A stretch of 7,534 nt of DNA from Acholeplasmataceae bacterium (GTDB taxonomy: Bacteria; Bacillota; Negativicutes; Acidaminococcales; Acidaminococcaceae), in NCBI GenBank assembly GCA_012744295.1, contig JAAYIB010000202.1, positions 1-7,534 of the forward strand, written 5' to 3'. The notes under the pieces were generated by a model. That model was given only the letters and a program-made list of their open reading frames with translations. It did not search any database and was not told the DNA's origin. Made by a program: the position numbers and the translations under genes. This document shows, one piece after another, positions 1-6,360 of the stretch. The first letter of the stretch is position 1, and each line of letters starts with the position of its first letter.

Positions 1-206
1 ACAAGCTGGTAAAGGACTGCACGGTACCGATTACGGGCCTTGAAGTTGTCAACATTCTGGTGACAGAGTTCGCAGTCTTTAAATTCATCAATAAGGAAAT
101 GATTTTGACCGAGTACGCTTCGGACGTTACGCTTGACGATATAAAGGCCATGACTTCGGCCGAGTACAAGGTGGCAGACGACGTCAAGGTTTGGGAGGTT
201 GCATAA
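1..206 (+). CDS. atoA: 3-oxoacid (acetoacetate) CoA-transferase beta subunit, C-terminal end (partial)
   Basis: Only the last 67 codons are present (reading frame from base 3, stop TAA at 204-206). The peptide, beginning KLVKDCTVPITGLEVV and continuing through NILVTEFAVFKF and LTEYASDVTLDDIKAMT, matches the C-terminal part of the AtoA/ScoB/CtfB family: a conserved LVTE-aVf strand, then the 'LTE-a-g-tlddi' segment and the short tail that follows. The family moves CoA between short acyl-CoAs (acetyl- or butyryl-CoA) and acetoacetate, as a complex with an alpha subunit (AtoD) normally encoded just upstream. The catalytic glutamate lies earlier in the protein, outside the window, so activity and exact donor cannot be judged. 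The stop codon overlaps the thiolase start by one base (TAATG), which suggests translational coupling. Butyrate-acetoacetate and acetate-acetoacetate CoA-transferases cannot be told apart from this fragment. Confidence 0.88.
   Translation, partial: KLVKDCTVPITGLEVVNILVTEFAVFKFINKEMILTEYASDVTLDDIKAMTSAEYKVADDVKVWEVA
193..198 (+). promoter_or_regulatory. Ribosome binding site that sets the thiolase start
   Basis: GGGAGG lies seven bases before the ATG at 206 and inside the last codons of the CoA-transferase gene. It supports ATG 206 over the in-frame TTG at 191, which has no comparable site and would add five residues in front of the usual thiolase N-terminus (MKQAVIIDGIRTPIG). Confidence 0.8.
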
Positions 207-1393
207 TGAAGCAGGCAGTAATTATCGATGGCATCAGAACACCTATCGGCAAGCTTAACGGAGCCATGAAGGATATTGAGCCGGAAATTATGGCTTCGCT
301 GCTGATCAGCGAAATGGTTAAAAGGACCAAGCTCAATCCGCAGGAACTTGATTCAATCATTCTTGGCCACACGAAGCAGAGCGCTGACCAGCCTAACATT
401 GCAAGACTGGCGGCTTTGATGGCCGGCATTCCGGTCGAGGTACAGTCCTATACGATTCACCGCCAGTGCGGCTCCGGCATGCAGGCAGTGCATAACGTGG
501 CACAGGAAATCATGTGTGGTTATACCGGACTCGGCCTTGCCGGCGGCGTGGAAAGCATGAGCAACGCCCAATATTATCTGCGCAAGGCGCGCAGGGGCTA
601 CTCGGTCGGCAACGGCGTGATTCTTGACCCGAATACCGAGAGCCAGCCCCGTTCACAGCCGATTGACCAGTACGGCTCCCTGACAATGGGCATGACCGCG
701 GAAAACATTGCCGAAAAATACGGAATTTCGAGGCAAGAGCAGGACGAGTTCGCCTACAACAGCCAGCTTAAGACGCAAAATGCAATCACGGGCGGCCTGT
801 TCAAGGATGAAATCATCCCCGTTCCCGTCAAAAGCAAAAAACAAACAATCTTCTTTGATACGGACGAGCATCCACGGCTATCGGCTTTGGAAGACATGGC
901 CAAACTGAAGCCGGCCTTCAAACCTGATGGTTCCGTTACCGCAGGTAATTCTTCCGGCCGTAACGACGGCGCCGCCTTGCTTTTGGTTGCCGAGGAAGAA
1001 AAAGCAAAAGAGCTTGGTCTCAAACCAATGGCCCGGATCATCGGGCAGGCAGCTGCAGGCGTATCCCCCGCCTATATGGGCATGGGACCGGTGCCTGCGA
1101 CACGCCTGGCTTTGCAAAGAGCGGGCCTTGAGCTTGCGGACATCGGGCTTATCGAGCTGAATGAGGCCTTTGCCGCACAGTCCCTGGGCGTTATTAGGGA
1201 ACTCGGAATCAATCAGGAAATCACCAACGTCAATGGCGGCGCAATTGCCCTCGGACACCCGATCGGCTGCTCCGGAGCAAGAATTCTCGTAACCTTGGTG
1301 CATGAGATGAAGCGCAGAAACGTGCGCTACGGTCTGGCTACGCTTTGTATAGCCGGCGGCTTGGGTACAAGCACGGTTGTAGAATTAATTTAA
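206..1393 (+). CDS. atoB: Acetyl-CoA C-acetyltransferase (thiolase)
   Basis: A 395-residue thiolase of the degradative/biosynthetic acetoacetyl-CoA type, the usual length. The N-terminus VIIDGIRTPIGKLNGA is the family's first strand. The nucleophile is Cys88 in HRQCGSGMQAV; NEAF is at 319-322; the active-site His351 is in GGAIALGHPIGCSGAR; the second catalytic cysteine is Cys381 in LCIAGGLG. These spacings fit well-studied thiolases. The enzyme reversibly converts acetoacetyl-CoA plus CoA to two acetyl-CoA in the cytosol. Because it is coupled to an acetoacetate CoA-transferase and followed by an AtoE-like carrier, cleavage is the more likely direction. A small oddity is CIAGGLG where most relatives have CIGGG. 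The symbol is by analogy with the E. coli ato operon; it could equally be called thlA or phaA. A longer-chain 3-ketoacyl-CoA thiolase is less likely given the context. Confidence 0.93.
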   Translation: MKQAVIIDGIRTPIGKLNGAMKDIEPEIMASLLISEMVKRTKLNPQELDSIILGHTKQSADQPNIARLAALMAGIPVEVQSYTIHRQCGSGMQAVHNVAQEIMCGYTGLGLAGGVESMSNAQYYLRKARRGYSVGNGVILDPNTESQPRSQPIDQYGSLTMGMTAENIAEKYGISRQEQDEFAYNSQLKTQNAITGGLFKDEIIPVPVKSKKQTIFFDTDEHPRLSALEDMAKLKPAFKPDGSVTAGNSSGRNDGAALLLVAEEEKAKELGLKPMARIIGQAAAGVSPAYMGMGPVPATRLALQRAGLELADIGLIELNEAFAAQSLGVIRELGINQEITNVNGGAIALGHPIGCSGARILVTLVHEMKRRNVRYGLATLCIAGGLGTSTVVELI

Positions 1394-1400
1394 ATCAAAC

Positions 1401-1406
1401 AGGAGG
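1401..1406 (+). promoter_or_regulatory. Strong ribosome binding site for the transporter gene
   Basis: A full AGGAGG lies eight bases before the ATG at 1415, in the 21-base gap after the thiolase stop. No promoter or terminator fits in the gap, so the transporter is almost certainly on the same transcript. Confidence 0.85.
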
Positions 1407-1414
1407 CGAAATTC

Positions 1415-2731
1415 ATGGAAACAATTACCAGGTTTTGTTTAAAAGTCGTTCAAAAGTATCTCCCTGGAGCATTTCTTCTCGCAATATTCCTAACGTTTGT
1501 CACATTCTTCGCAGGCATCGTCATCACAGGTAAGTCCTTCACCCAGATGATCAACTACTGGGGCAACGGCTATTCGTCCCTCTTCACTTTCGGAATGCAG
1601 ATGGTGCTCGTTCTTTTGACCGGTTATGTCCTGGCTCTGACTTCAGTTGCCAAAAACATTCTGGACAAGATTACGGACATCCCCAAAAGCCCTAAGCAGG
1701 CTCTCGGCCTAACGGCTCTCGTATCCCTGATCTCCTGCTATCTTAACTGGGGCTTCGGACTCGTTATCGGCGCGATCCTGGCCAAGGAAATGGGCCGCAA
1801 GGTCAAGGGCCTGCACTTCCCGCTTCTTGTGGCGGCAGCCTACGGCGGCGAAATCGTACGCGGACCGTCGTCCTCTATTCCTCTCGTTGCCGCAACTCCC
1901 GGCAACTTCATGGTCAAGCTCGGCGTGCCTCTGATTCCCGTAACCGAAACACTTTATTCCTCCTGGAACGTTCTTCTGACCTTGGCTATTGCCGCGGCCC
2001 TCTTCTTCGTGTATTTCCACATGAAGGCTCCGGATGGCGTCATGGTCGAATATGTCGACAAAGACGCGCCTAAGGCGGCTCCGAAAGAAAAGAAAGACAT
2101 GACCCCGGCGGAAAAGTTAGAGCATTCCTACATCATCAACCTTTTGTTCGGTCTGCTGCCTCTTTCCTACCTGGTACTCAATTTCGCGAAAATAGGCTTC
2201 AATCTTAACCTTAACCTCGTTGTTCTGATCTTCCTGACGGCCGGGCTTCTGCTGCACAAAAACCCGAATGCTTATCTTGACGCCGTAGCCCAGGCCATCG
2301 GCGCCTGTCGGGGCATTATCCTGCAGTTCCCGCTCTACGCAGGTATCTCCGGCATGATTATCGGCTCCGGCATGGTTCAGGTTCTGTCGAACGCGTTCGT
2401 GGCAATCTCGACTCCCCAGACATTCCCGCTCTTCACCTTCCTGTCGGCAGGTCTTGTTAACATCTTCATTCCTTCCGGCGGCGGACAATGGGCAATTCAA
2501 GGTCCGATCATGATGGAAGCCGCACAAAAATTAGGTGCCGATATTCCGCAAACGATTATGGCCTTTGCCTGGGGCGACGGCTGGACCAACCAGATCCAAC
2601 CGTTCTGGGCGCTGCCGCTGCTCGGCGTTGCCGGACTCGGTGCCAGGGACATCATGGGCTACTGCGTAATCTGGACGGCAGTGTCCGGCCTCATTATCTG
2701 CGGCACCTTCTTCGCTCTGACCCTGTTCTAA
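1415..2731 (+). CDS. atoE: Short-chain fatty acid transporter, AtoE family
   Basis: A 438-residue integral membrane protein, close to the roughly 440 residues of E. coli AtoE, which is implicated in uptake of short-chain fatty acids/acetoacetate. About ten hydrophobic stretches are visible, for example residues 17-38, 53-79, 97-123, 181-202, 240-282 and 410-437. They are split by one charged, lysine-rich loop at about 203-236. Family landmarks are NWGFG at 111-115, AAYGGEIVRGPSSSIPL at about 141-157, FIPSGGGQWA at 351-360, and WGDGWTNQIQPFW at 386-398. The last two carry polar and glycine-rich residues within membrane segments and probably form the substrate path. The gene shares an operon with an acetoacetate CoA-transferase and thiolase, so acetoacetate, butyrate or a similar C4 acid is the likely substrate. 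Direction of transport (uptake or product export) is not shown by the sequence. Confidence 0.92.
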   Translation: METITRFCLKVVQKYLPGAFLLAIFLTFVTFFAGIVITGKSFTQMINYWGNGYSSLFTFGMQMVLVLLTGYVLALTSVAKNILDKITDIPKSPKQALGLTALVSLISCYLNWGFGLVIGAILAKEMGRKVKGLHFPLLVAAAYGGEIVRGPSSSIPLVAATPGNFMVKLGVPLIPVTETLYSSWNVLLTLAIAAALFFVYFHMKAPDGVMVEYVDKDAPKAAPKEKKDMTPAEKLEHSYIINLLFGLLPLSYLVLNFAKIGFNLNLNLVVLIFLTAGLLLHKNPNAYLDAVAQAIGACRGIILQFPLYAGISGMIIGSGMVQVLSNAFVAISTPQTFPLFTFLSAGLVNIFIPSGGGQWAIQGPIMMEAAQKLGADIPQTIMAFAWGDGWTNQIQPFWALPLLGVAGLGARDIMGYCVIWTAVSGLIICGTFFALTLF

Positions 2732-2799
2732 AGCGCGGCTGAAATTGTACAAGCGTCCGCACTTTTGCGGTAGATAATAGCAACGCTTCTGTTAGTGGG

Positions 2800-2832
2800 A
2801 ACACGGGCCCGATCGCTGATCGGGCCCGTGTT
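2800..2832 (+). terminator. Probable Rho-independent terminator after the ato-like operon
   Basis: A perfect 15-bp stem (AACACGGGCCCGATC at 2800-2814, complement at 2818-2832) with a three-base GCT loop, 68 bases after the transporter stop. The bases after the stem are ATTTCAT, so the U-tract is short and broken by an A. On the minus strand there is no U-tract. The very GC-rich stem and its position between operons favour a terminator, perhaps a leaky one. Confidence 0.7.
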
Positions 2833-2958
2833 ATTTCATGCAGGGCTTGTTATATCGGCAAAAGAATTGACGGATATTTTGTAGGTTCATACATAGCAAC
2901 AGATTTAGGCAATTACTATAATCAAATAAAAACGCCTTCAATTAAATAGTGAAAAGGG
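2833..2958 (+). other. AT-rich promoter region between the two operons, no gene seen
   Basis: The non-coding gap runs from the transporter stop (2731) to the acetate kinase start (2971). Its first part holds the terminator hairpin. The remainder is markedly AT-rich compared with the flanking genes and has no convincing reading frame on either strand. It contains a TTGACG hexamer at 2867-2872, a TGTA-N6-TACA dyad at 2880-2893, and a perfect TATAAT at 2917-2922. It is best read as the promoter/operator region for ackA. Confidence 0.6.
2894..2922 (+). promoter_or_regulatory. Candidate sigma-70-type promoter for ackA
   Basis: A perfect -10 hexamer TATAAT at 2917-2922 is preceded, at 17-bp spacing, by a weak -35 (TAGCAA at 2894-2899, 3 of 6 matches). 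Transcription would start near 2929, giving a leader of about 40 bases. A good -35-like TTGACG at 2867-2872 also exists, but the sequence 17 bp downstream (TACATA) is a poor -10, so it may form a second, weaker promoter. The weak -35 next to a perfect -10 would suit an activated promoter. Confidence 0.5.
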
Positions 2959-2960
2959 AT

Positions 2961-2965
2961 GGTGG
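2961..2965 (+). promoter_or_regulatory. Ribosome binding site that sets the ackA start
   Basis: GGTGG (within GGGATGGTGG, 2956-2965) lies five bases before ATG 2971. The in-frame ATG at 2959 sits directly against the AAAAGGG run, too close to use it. Starting at 2971 also gives the standard acetate kinase N-terminus MKIFVLNCGSSS with the catalytic asparagine at position 7. Confidence 0.65.
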
Positions 2966-2970
2966 AAAGA

Positions 2971-4173
2971 ATGAAGATTTTCGTTCTCAACTGCGGCAGT
3001 TCTTCAATAAAATACCAGCTGATTGAACATGAGAGCAAAAACGTGCTGGCGCGAGGCGTCATCGAGCGCATCGGCATGGACGGCACCTTTTTAAAGCATT
3101 ACGGACGCGACGGCCAGGCCGTGGAAATCAAAAGGCATATCGCCAATCACAGCGCCGGAATTCAACTCGTGCTGAACGTGCTGATTGACAAGGAAAACGG
3201 TGTCATCAACGACCTGTCGGAAATCAGCGCCTTCGGCCACAGAGTCGTCCACGGTGGCGAGGCCTTCAGAGAGGCAACTTTGATCAACGAACAGGTTATC
3301 GAAGATATCAAGAAGTGCATTACCATGGCTCCGCTGCATAATCCGGCGAATCTGGCAGGCATTAACGCCTGTAGGGAACTGATGCCCGAGGTACCGCACG
3401 CTGCGGTTTTTGACACGGCTTTTCACCAGAGCATCCCCGCCAAGGCCTATCTATATGGCCTGCCTTATGACCTTTACGTAAAATACGGGCTGCGCAAATA
3501 CGGTTTTCACGGCATTTCCCACCAGTATGTGTCAGAGCGGGCGGCAGAGTATCTGCAAAAGGACCTGTCGGAGCTGCGCCTCGTCAGTTGTCACCTCGGC
3601 AACGGTGCCAGCCTTGCCGCAATCAAGGGCGGTAAGTCGGTTGACACCAGCATGGGCTTTACGCCGCTCGAAGGCCTGGTGATGGGAACCCGCTGCGGCG
3701 AGGTCGACCCCGCCATCATACCCTTTATTATGGACAGGGAAGACATGACCGGCAGGCAGGTCTACCAGTACCTGAACAACAAGGCCGGAGTTTTAGGCAT
3801 TTCGGGGCTTTCCAGCGATTTCCGCGATCTGGAAAGAGCTGCTGAGGACGGCGACGAAAGAGCGCAGTTGGCAATGGACATTTTCTCTTACCGCGTAAAA
3901 AAATACATAGGCTCTTACGCCGTTGCCATGGGCGGCATTGACGCAATTATTTTCACCGCCGGACTTGGTGAAAATTCCGATGCCATCAGGGAAAGCATCT
4001 GCAGCGATCTGGAGTTTCTCGGAGCGCGCCTTGATCGCGAAAAGAACCGCCTGCGCGGAGGCATAAGGGAAATAGGTACGGATGGCGACAGCCTGAAGCT
4101 TTTGGTCATACCGACGAACGAGGAGCTTGTCATTGCTGAAGAAACGGCAAGACTGTGCCCGCATATGGTATAA
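2971..4173 (+). CDS. ackA: Acetate kinase
   Basis: A 400-residue cytosolic ASKHA-fold kinase of the acetate kinase family, which interconverts acetyl phosphate plus ADP with acetate plus ATP. Counting from ATG 2971, the residues known to matter in Methanosarcina acetate kinase fall at the same numbers: Asn7 (VLNCGSSSIKYQ), Arg91 (GHRVVHGG), His123 (PLHNPAN), Asp148 (VFDTAFH), His180 (YGFHGISH), Arg241 (MGTRCGE) and Glu384 (TNEELVIA). The glycine-rich nucleotide-binding stretch FTAGLGENS is near 330-338. The full length and these signatures separate it from butyrate kinase (about 355 residues). Propionate kinases of the TdcD/PduW type are close relatives, so propionate activity is possible. 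It is the first gene of the ackA-regulator-pduL group, where PduL would supply its acyl phosphate. Confidence 0.95.
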   Translation: MKIFVLNCGSSSIKYQLIEHESKNVLARGVIERIGMDGTFLKHYGRDGQAVEIKRHIANHSAGIQLVLNVLIDKENGVINDLSEISAFGHRVVHGGEAFREATLINEQVIEDIKKCITMAPLHNPANLAGINACRELMPEVPHAAVFDTAFHQSIPAKAYLYGLPYDLYVKYGLRKYGFHGISHQYVSERAAEYLQKDLSELRLVSCHLGNGASLAAIKGGKSVDTSMGFTPLEGLVMGTRCGEVDPAIIPFIMDREDMTGRQVYQYLNNKAGVLGISGLSSDFRDLERAAEDGDERAQLAMDIFSYRVKKYIGSYAVAMGGIDAIIFTAGLGENSDAIRESICSDLEFLGARLDREKNRLRGGIREIGTDGDSLKLLVIPTNEELVIAEETARLCPHMV

Positions 4174-4174
4174 T
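4166..4174 (+). promoter_or_regulatory. Extended -10 promoter across the ackA stop codon
   Basis: TGGTATAAT matches the extended -10 consensus TGnTATAAT exactly; the ackA TAA stop (4171-4173) lies within the hexamer. The sequence 17 bp upstream (GGCAAG at 4146-4151) is not a -35, but extended -10 promoters can work without one. Transcription would start near 4181, about 36 bases before the regulator ATG at 4217. It would give the regulator and pduL a transcript independent of ackA. The match could be fortuitous because TATGGTATAAT is also the last coding sequence of ackA. Confidence 0.5.
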
Positions 4175-4206
4175 AACAAACAGGAACAAATCTTTTGCAA
4201 CTGTTT

Positions 4207-4211
4207 GGAGG
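4207..4211 (+). promoter_or_regulatory. Ribosome binding site that sets the regulator start
   Basis: GGAGG lies five bases before ATG 4217. An in-frame TTG at 4127 would give 30 more residues overlapping ackA, but it has poor spacing to any Shine-Dalgarno sequence. The added residues also do not resemble the start of PucR proteins, which normally begin just before the 'vtl..LL' helix. Confidence 0.75.
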
Positions 4212-4216
4212 CTTTT

Positions 4217-5752
4217 ATGGCACAGGACAAGGTTACCTTGAATTCATTGCTGGAAATAGAAAATTTTCGCAATAAGCTTCAGCTTGCCAACAAAAACGCA
4301 AATCTTGACAATCCGGTAACCCACGTAACGATTATGGAAGGTCCTGACCTTTATGAATGGGTAACCGGGGGAGAGTTCGTGCTGACAACTTTCTACGCTT
4401 TCAGCAAGAACCCGGAGCTGCAGGACAGTGCCTTTGAACAGCTGGCACAGCGGGTCTCCGCGGTCGGCATCAAGACGCACAGGTTTATCGACAGAATTCC
4501 TTCAAGCATTCTTGAGATAGCTGATAAGTACTGTCTACCCGTCTTTGAGGTCAAAAAGGAGGTCAAGTTTCGCGAACTGGTTGCGACAATCAACCAGGAA
4601 ATCCAGAATTACCAGACAAATATGCTGATTGAGGTCGAGCAGCACTATCAGAAGCTGATCAAAGCCTCTCTGGGATCCGACGACATCAGCAGTTTGCTGA
4701 ATGTTTTCGGCAAACACATACGCCTCAACTGCTTTTGTCTTGACTATCAGTTCAAGCTTACGGCAACCTGGGGCAAACCTGGAACGAGGAAGCAGGATTT
4801 CGCCGCCTGGCACGAAACAGTGAAAAACCGCCTGGCTGAAGGCGTCAACACTTCGGCGGGGCACATCGTTGAAAACCTTCATGTTTTCGACTGTTATGCC
4901 CGCGGCAGGCTGATCGGACTGCTTGTCGTTGTCTATGACGGCGACCTGCCCGAGAAAATCAGGCTGATGTGCCAGCAGACGGCTTCATTTATTTCAATTA
5001 AGCTTTGGGATCAGTACGAATCAAACAAAAAAGTGCTGACGAAGTTCTGGCAGGACGTGAAAAAAGGCGAGCTTGCCGAAGGCGAAGACATAGCCGACGC
5101 CTTGACCCGCTTTGGACTTTCCAACCGGAATGATTATAAGCTGATGCTGATTTCCAGGCAGGAACATGCTGCAGAAATCTACCAATATTTGAAAAACAAT
5201 ATCAACGAAGGTGTTTTTATTGATGAAATAAAATGCATCGTGCTTATCTGCCAGCAGAAGGAATTTGCGCTCCTCCAGCCAAGGCTTGCCGAATATCTTA
5301 AAACGTTATCGCCTAAAACCCTGCTGGTCGGCACGTCTGAAATCGTCGAACCCGAGAACCTGAACAAGGCCTACGTTTTAGCCGACAATACCATGGAGGT
5401 CTGCCGCAGAATGAATTTGTACGGCATCAATAACGCCGAAGACACAGTACCTTTCGGCGTCCTTCTCAGAGCAAGGAACACGCCGGAATATGATTATTTG
5501 TGCGACAAGATCCTGTTTCCGCTTTTGCGTTATGATAAAATCTACCAGTCAAGCCTGCTCGACACACTTTGCTGCGCTCTTGTAACCGACAGCCTCGAGC
5601 ACACGGCCAAGGAGCAGAACATTCATATCAACACCTTGCGTTATCGTCTGAAAAAAGTGCAGGAAATTACCGGCAAAGATTACTTCAAGCGTCGGGACAG
5701 ATATTTTCTCCATATGGTTGCCACAATCCAGCAACTCGAAAAATTTAAATAA
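4217..5752 (+). CDS. PucR-family transcriptional regulator
   Basis: A 511-residue one-component regulator. Residues about 5-125 form a PucR N-terminal sensor domain: VTLNSLLEIENF, the conserved TGGEFVLTTFYAF near 50-62, and IPSSILEIADKYCLPVFEV around 95-115. A helical linker (about 125-155, IEVEQHYQKLIKAS) leads to a middle region that resembles the degenerate GGDEF-like part of CdaR/PucR proteins. The C-terminus (about 459-486, LEHTAKEQNIHINTLRYRLKKV) is the PucR-type helix-turn-helix with its typical NTLRYRL recognition helix. No membrane segment or signal peptide is seen. PucR relatives activate catabolic genes, such as purine, amino-acid or sugar-acid genes, in response to a substrate. 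The effector here is unknown. Its place between ackA and pduL, next to an ato-like operon, suggests it responds to a short-chain acid, acyl-CoA or acyl phosphate and controls this locus (inference). A 23-base gap without a terminator follows, so pduL is probably co-transcribed. Confidence 0.88.
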   Translation: MAQDKVTLNSLLEIENFRNKLQLANKNANLDNPVTHVTIMEGPDLYEWVTGGEFVLTTFYAFSKNPELQDSAFEQLAQRVSAVGIKTHRFIDRIPSSILEIADKYCLPVFEVKKEVKFRELVATINQEIQNYQTNMLIEVEQHYQKLIKASLGSDDISSLLNVFGKHIRLNCFCLDYQFKLTATWGKPGTRKQDFAAWHETVKNRLAEGVNTSAGHIVENLHVFDCYARGRLIGLLVVVYDGDLPEKIRLMCQQTASFISIKLWDQYESNKKVLTKFWQDVKKGELAEGEDIADALTRFGLSNRNDYKLMLISRQEHAAEIYQYLKNNINEGVFIDEIKCIVLICQQKEFALLQPRLAEYLKTLSPKTLLVGTSEIVEPENLNKAYVLADNTMEVCRRMNLYGINNAEDTVPFGVLLRARNTPEYDYLCDKILFPLLRYDKIYQSSLLDTLCCALVTDSLEHTAKEQNIHINTLRYRLKKVQEITGKDYFKRRDRYFLHMVATIQQLEKFK

Positions 5753-5775
5753 AAATGAAAAAGGAGTGACATTAA

Positions 5776-6351
5776 ATGAAATTTCCTTTAACCTTAGGTG
5801 TTTCCGCCAGGCACGTCCATCTTTGCGAAGCTGATCTGCTTAAATTGTTCGGAGAAAAGGCGGAACTGCACATTAAGAAAACAATTGCCCAGCCCGGTCA
5901 GTACGCTGCCGAAGAGCAAATCACACTAACAACGGAAAAAGGCAGTATGAAGCTGCGCGTAATCGGACCATTGCGTAAGGATACCCAGATAGAGATGTCT
6001 ATGACCGACGCGAGAACGGTCGGCTTAAAGCCGCCGGTGCGGATTTCCGGTGACATCGAAAATTCTCCCGGAGCAAGACTGGTCGGACCAGCGGGGGAAG
6101 TCGAGCTTGAAAAAGGGATAATCATTGCCGCACGCCACATTCACCTTTGCGCTGAGACTGCCGAAAAATATGGCCTCAGGGAAGGCGACACTGTTGATAT
6201 CAGAACGGAGGGAGAACGCGCTCTGACCTTCCGGGAGGTACCGGTCAGGTCGGGCAAGGCTCATGCCGATGAGTATCATATTGATACCGATGAAGGCAAC
6301 GCCTGCGGGCTCGATACGGGAGCGGTTGTCGAGGTCATTATAAACAAATAG
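5776..6351 (+). CDS. pduL: PduL-type phosphate acyltransferase (phosphotransacylase)
   Basis: A 191-residue protein with the PTAC tandem fold. It interconverts an acyl-CoA (acetyl- or propionyl-CoA) plus phosphate with acyl phosphate plus CoA and is unrelated to Pta. The two internal repeats each carry an R-H-x-H-L motif: SARHVHLC (His13, His15) and AARHIHLC (His121, His123). With Glu73 in TQIEMSMTDA and His168 in YHIDTDEGNA they match the family's metal-binding positions. Arg67 in GPLRKDTQ is the conserved basic residue near the active site. The start has a good ribosome binding site (AAGGAG, nine bases upstream). Only nine residues precede the first motif, so there is no room for the N-terminal encapsulation peptide of microcompartment PduL, and the enzyme should be free in the cytosol. 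With AckA it completes acetyl-CoA to acetate plus ATP. Propionyl-CoA is a possible alternative substrate. Confidence 0.93.
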   Translation: MKFPLTLGVSARHVHLCEADLLKLFGEKAELHIKKTIAQPGQYAAEEQITLTTEKGSMKLRVIGPLRKDTQIEMSMTDARTVGLKPPVRISGDIENSPGARLVGPAGEVELEKGIIIAARHIHLCAETAEKYGLREGDTVDIRTEGERALTFREVPVRSGKAHADEYHIDTDEGNACGLDTGAVVEVIINK

Positions 6352-6360
6352 CTGAATGTG

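Noticed and set aside
191..205. TTG start giving the thiolase five more residues
   Set aside because: It overlaps the end of the CoA-transferase frame, lacks a ribosome binding site, and the GGGAGG at 193-198 is well placed for ATG 206, which gives the standard N-terminus.
878..1303. Long open frame antisense to the thiolase gene
   Set aside because: It mirrors a well-supported coding gene, its translation shows no recognisable domain, and it is rich in residues expected from reverse-strand reading. The same applies to the antisense frame at 3793-4272 over ackA and the one at 2117-2527 over the transporter.
2751..2788. Small hairpin (CCGCA/TGCGG) with outer AAGCGT/ACGCTT pairing after the transporter gene
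   Set aside because: The inner stem is only 5 bp, the outer pairing needs a 12-base bulge, and there is no U-tract; the perfect hairpin at 2800-2832 is a far better terminator.
2882..2898. A GG-N10-GC pair resembling a sigma-54 -24/-12 promoter ahead of ackA
   Set aside because: Only the core dinucleotides and a few flanking bases fit the consensus, no AAA+ enhancer-binding activator is in the window, and a perfect sigma-70 -10 lies just downstream.
2971..4173. Butyrate kinase as an alternative identity for the kinase
   Set aside because: Length (400 residues) and all checked catalytic positions fit acetate kinase; butyrate kinases are shorter and begin with a different phosphate-binding motif.
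5718..5749. A possible promoter for pduL (TTGCCA followed by an AT-rich stretch)
   Set aside because: No hexamer resembling TATAAT lies at 16-18 bp spacing; the 23-base gap without a terminator makes read-through from the regulator gene the simpler explanation.
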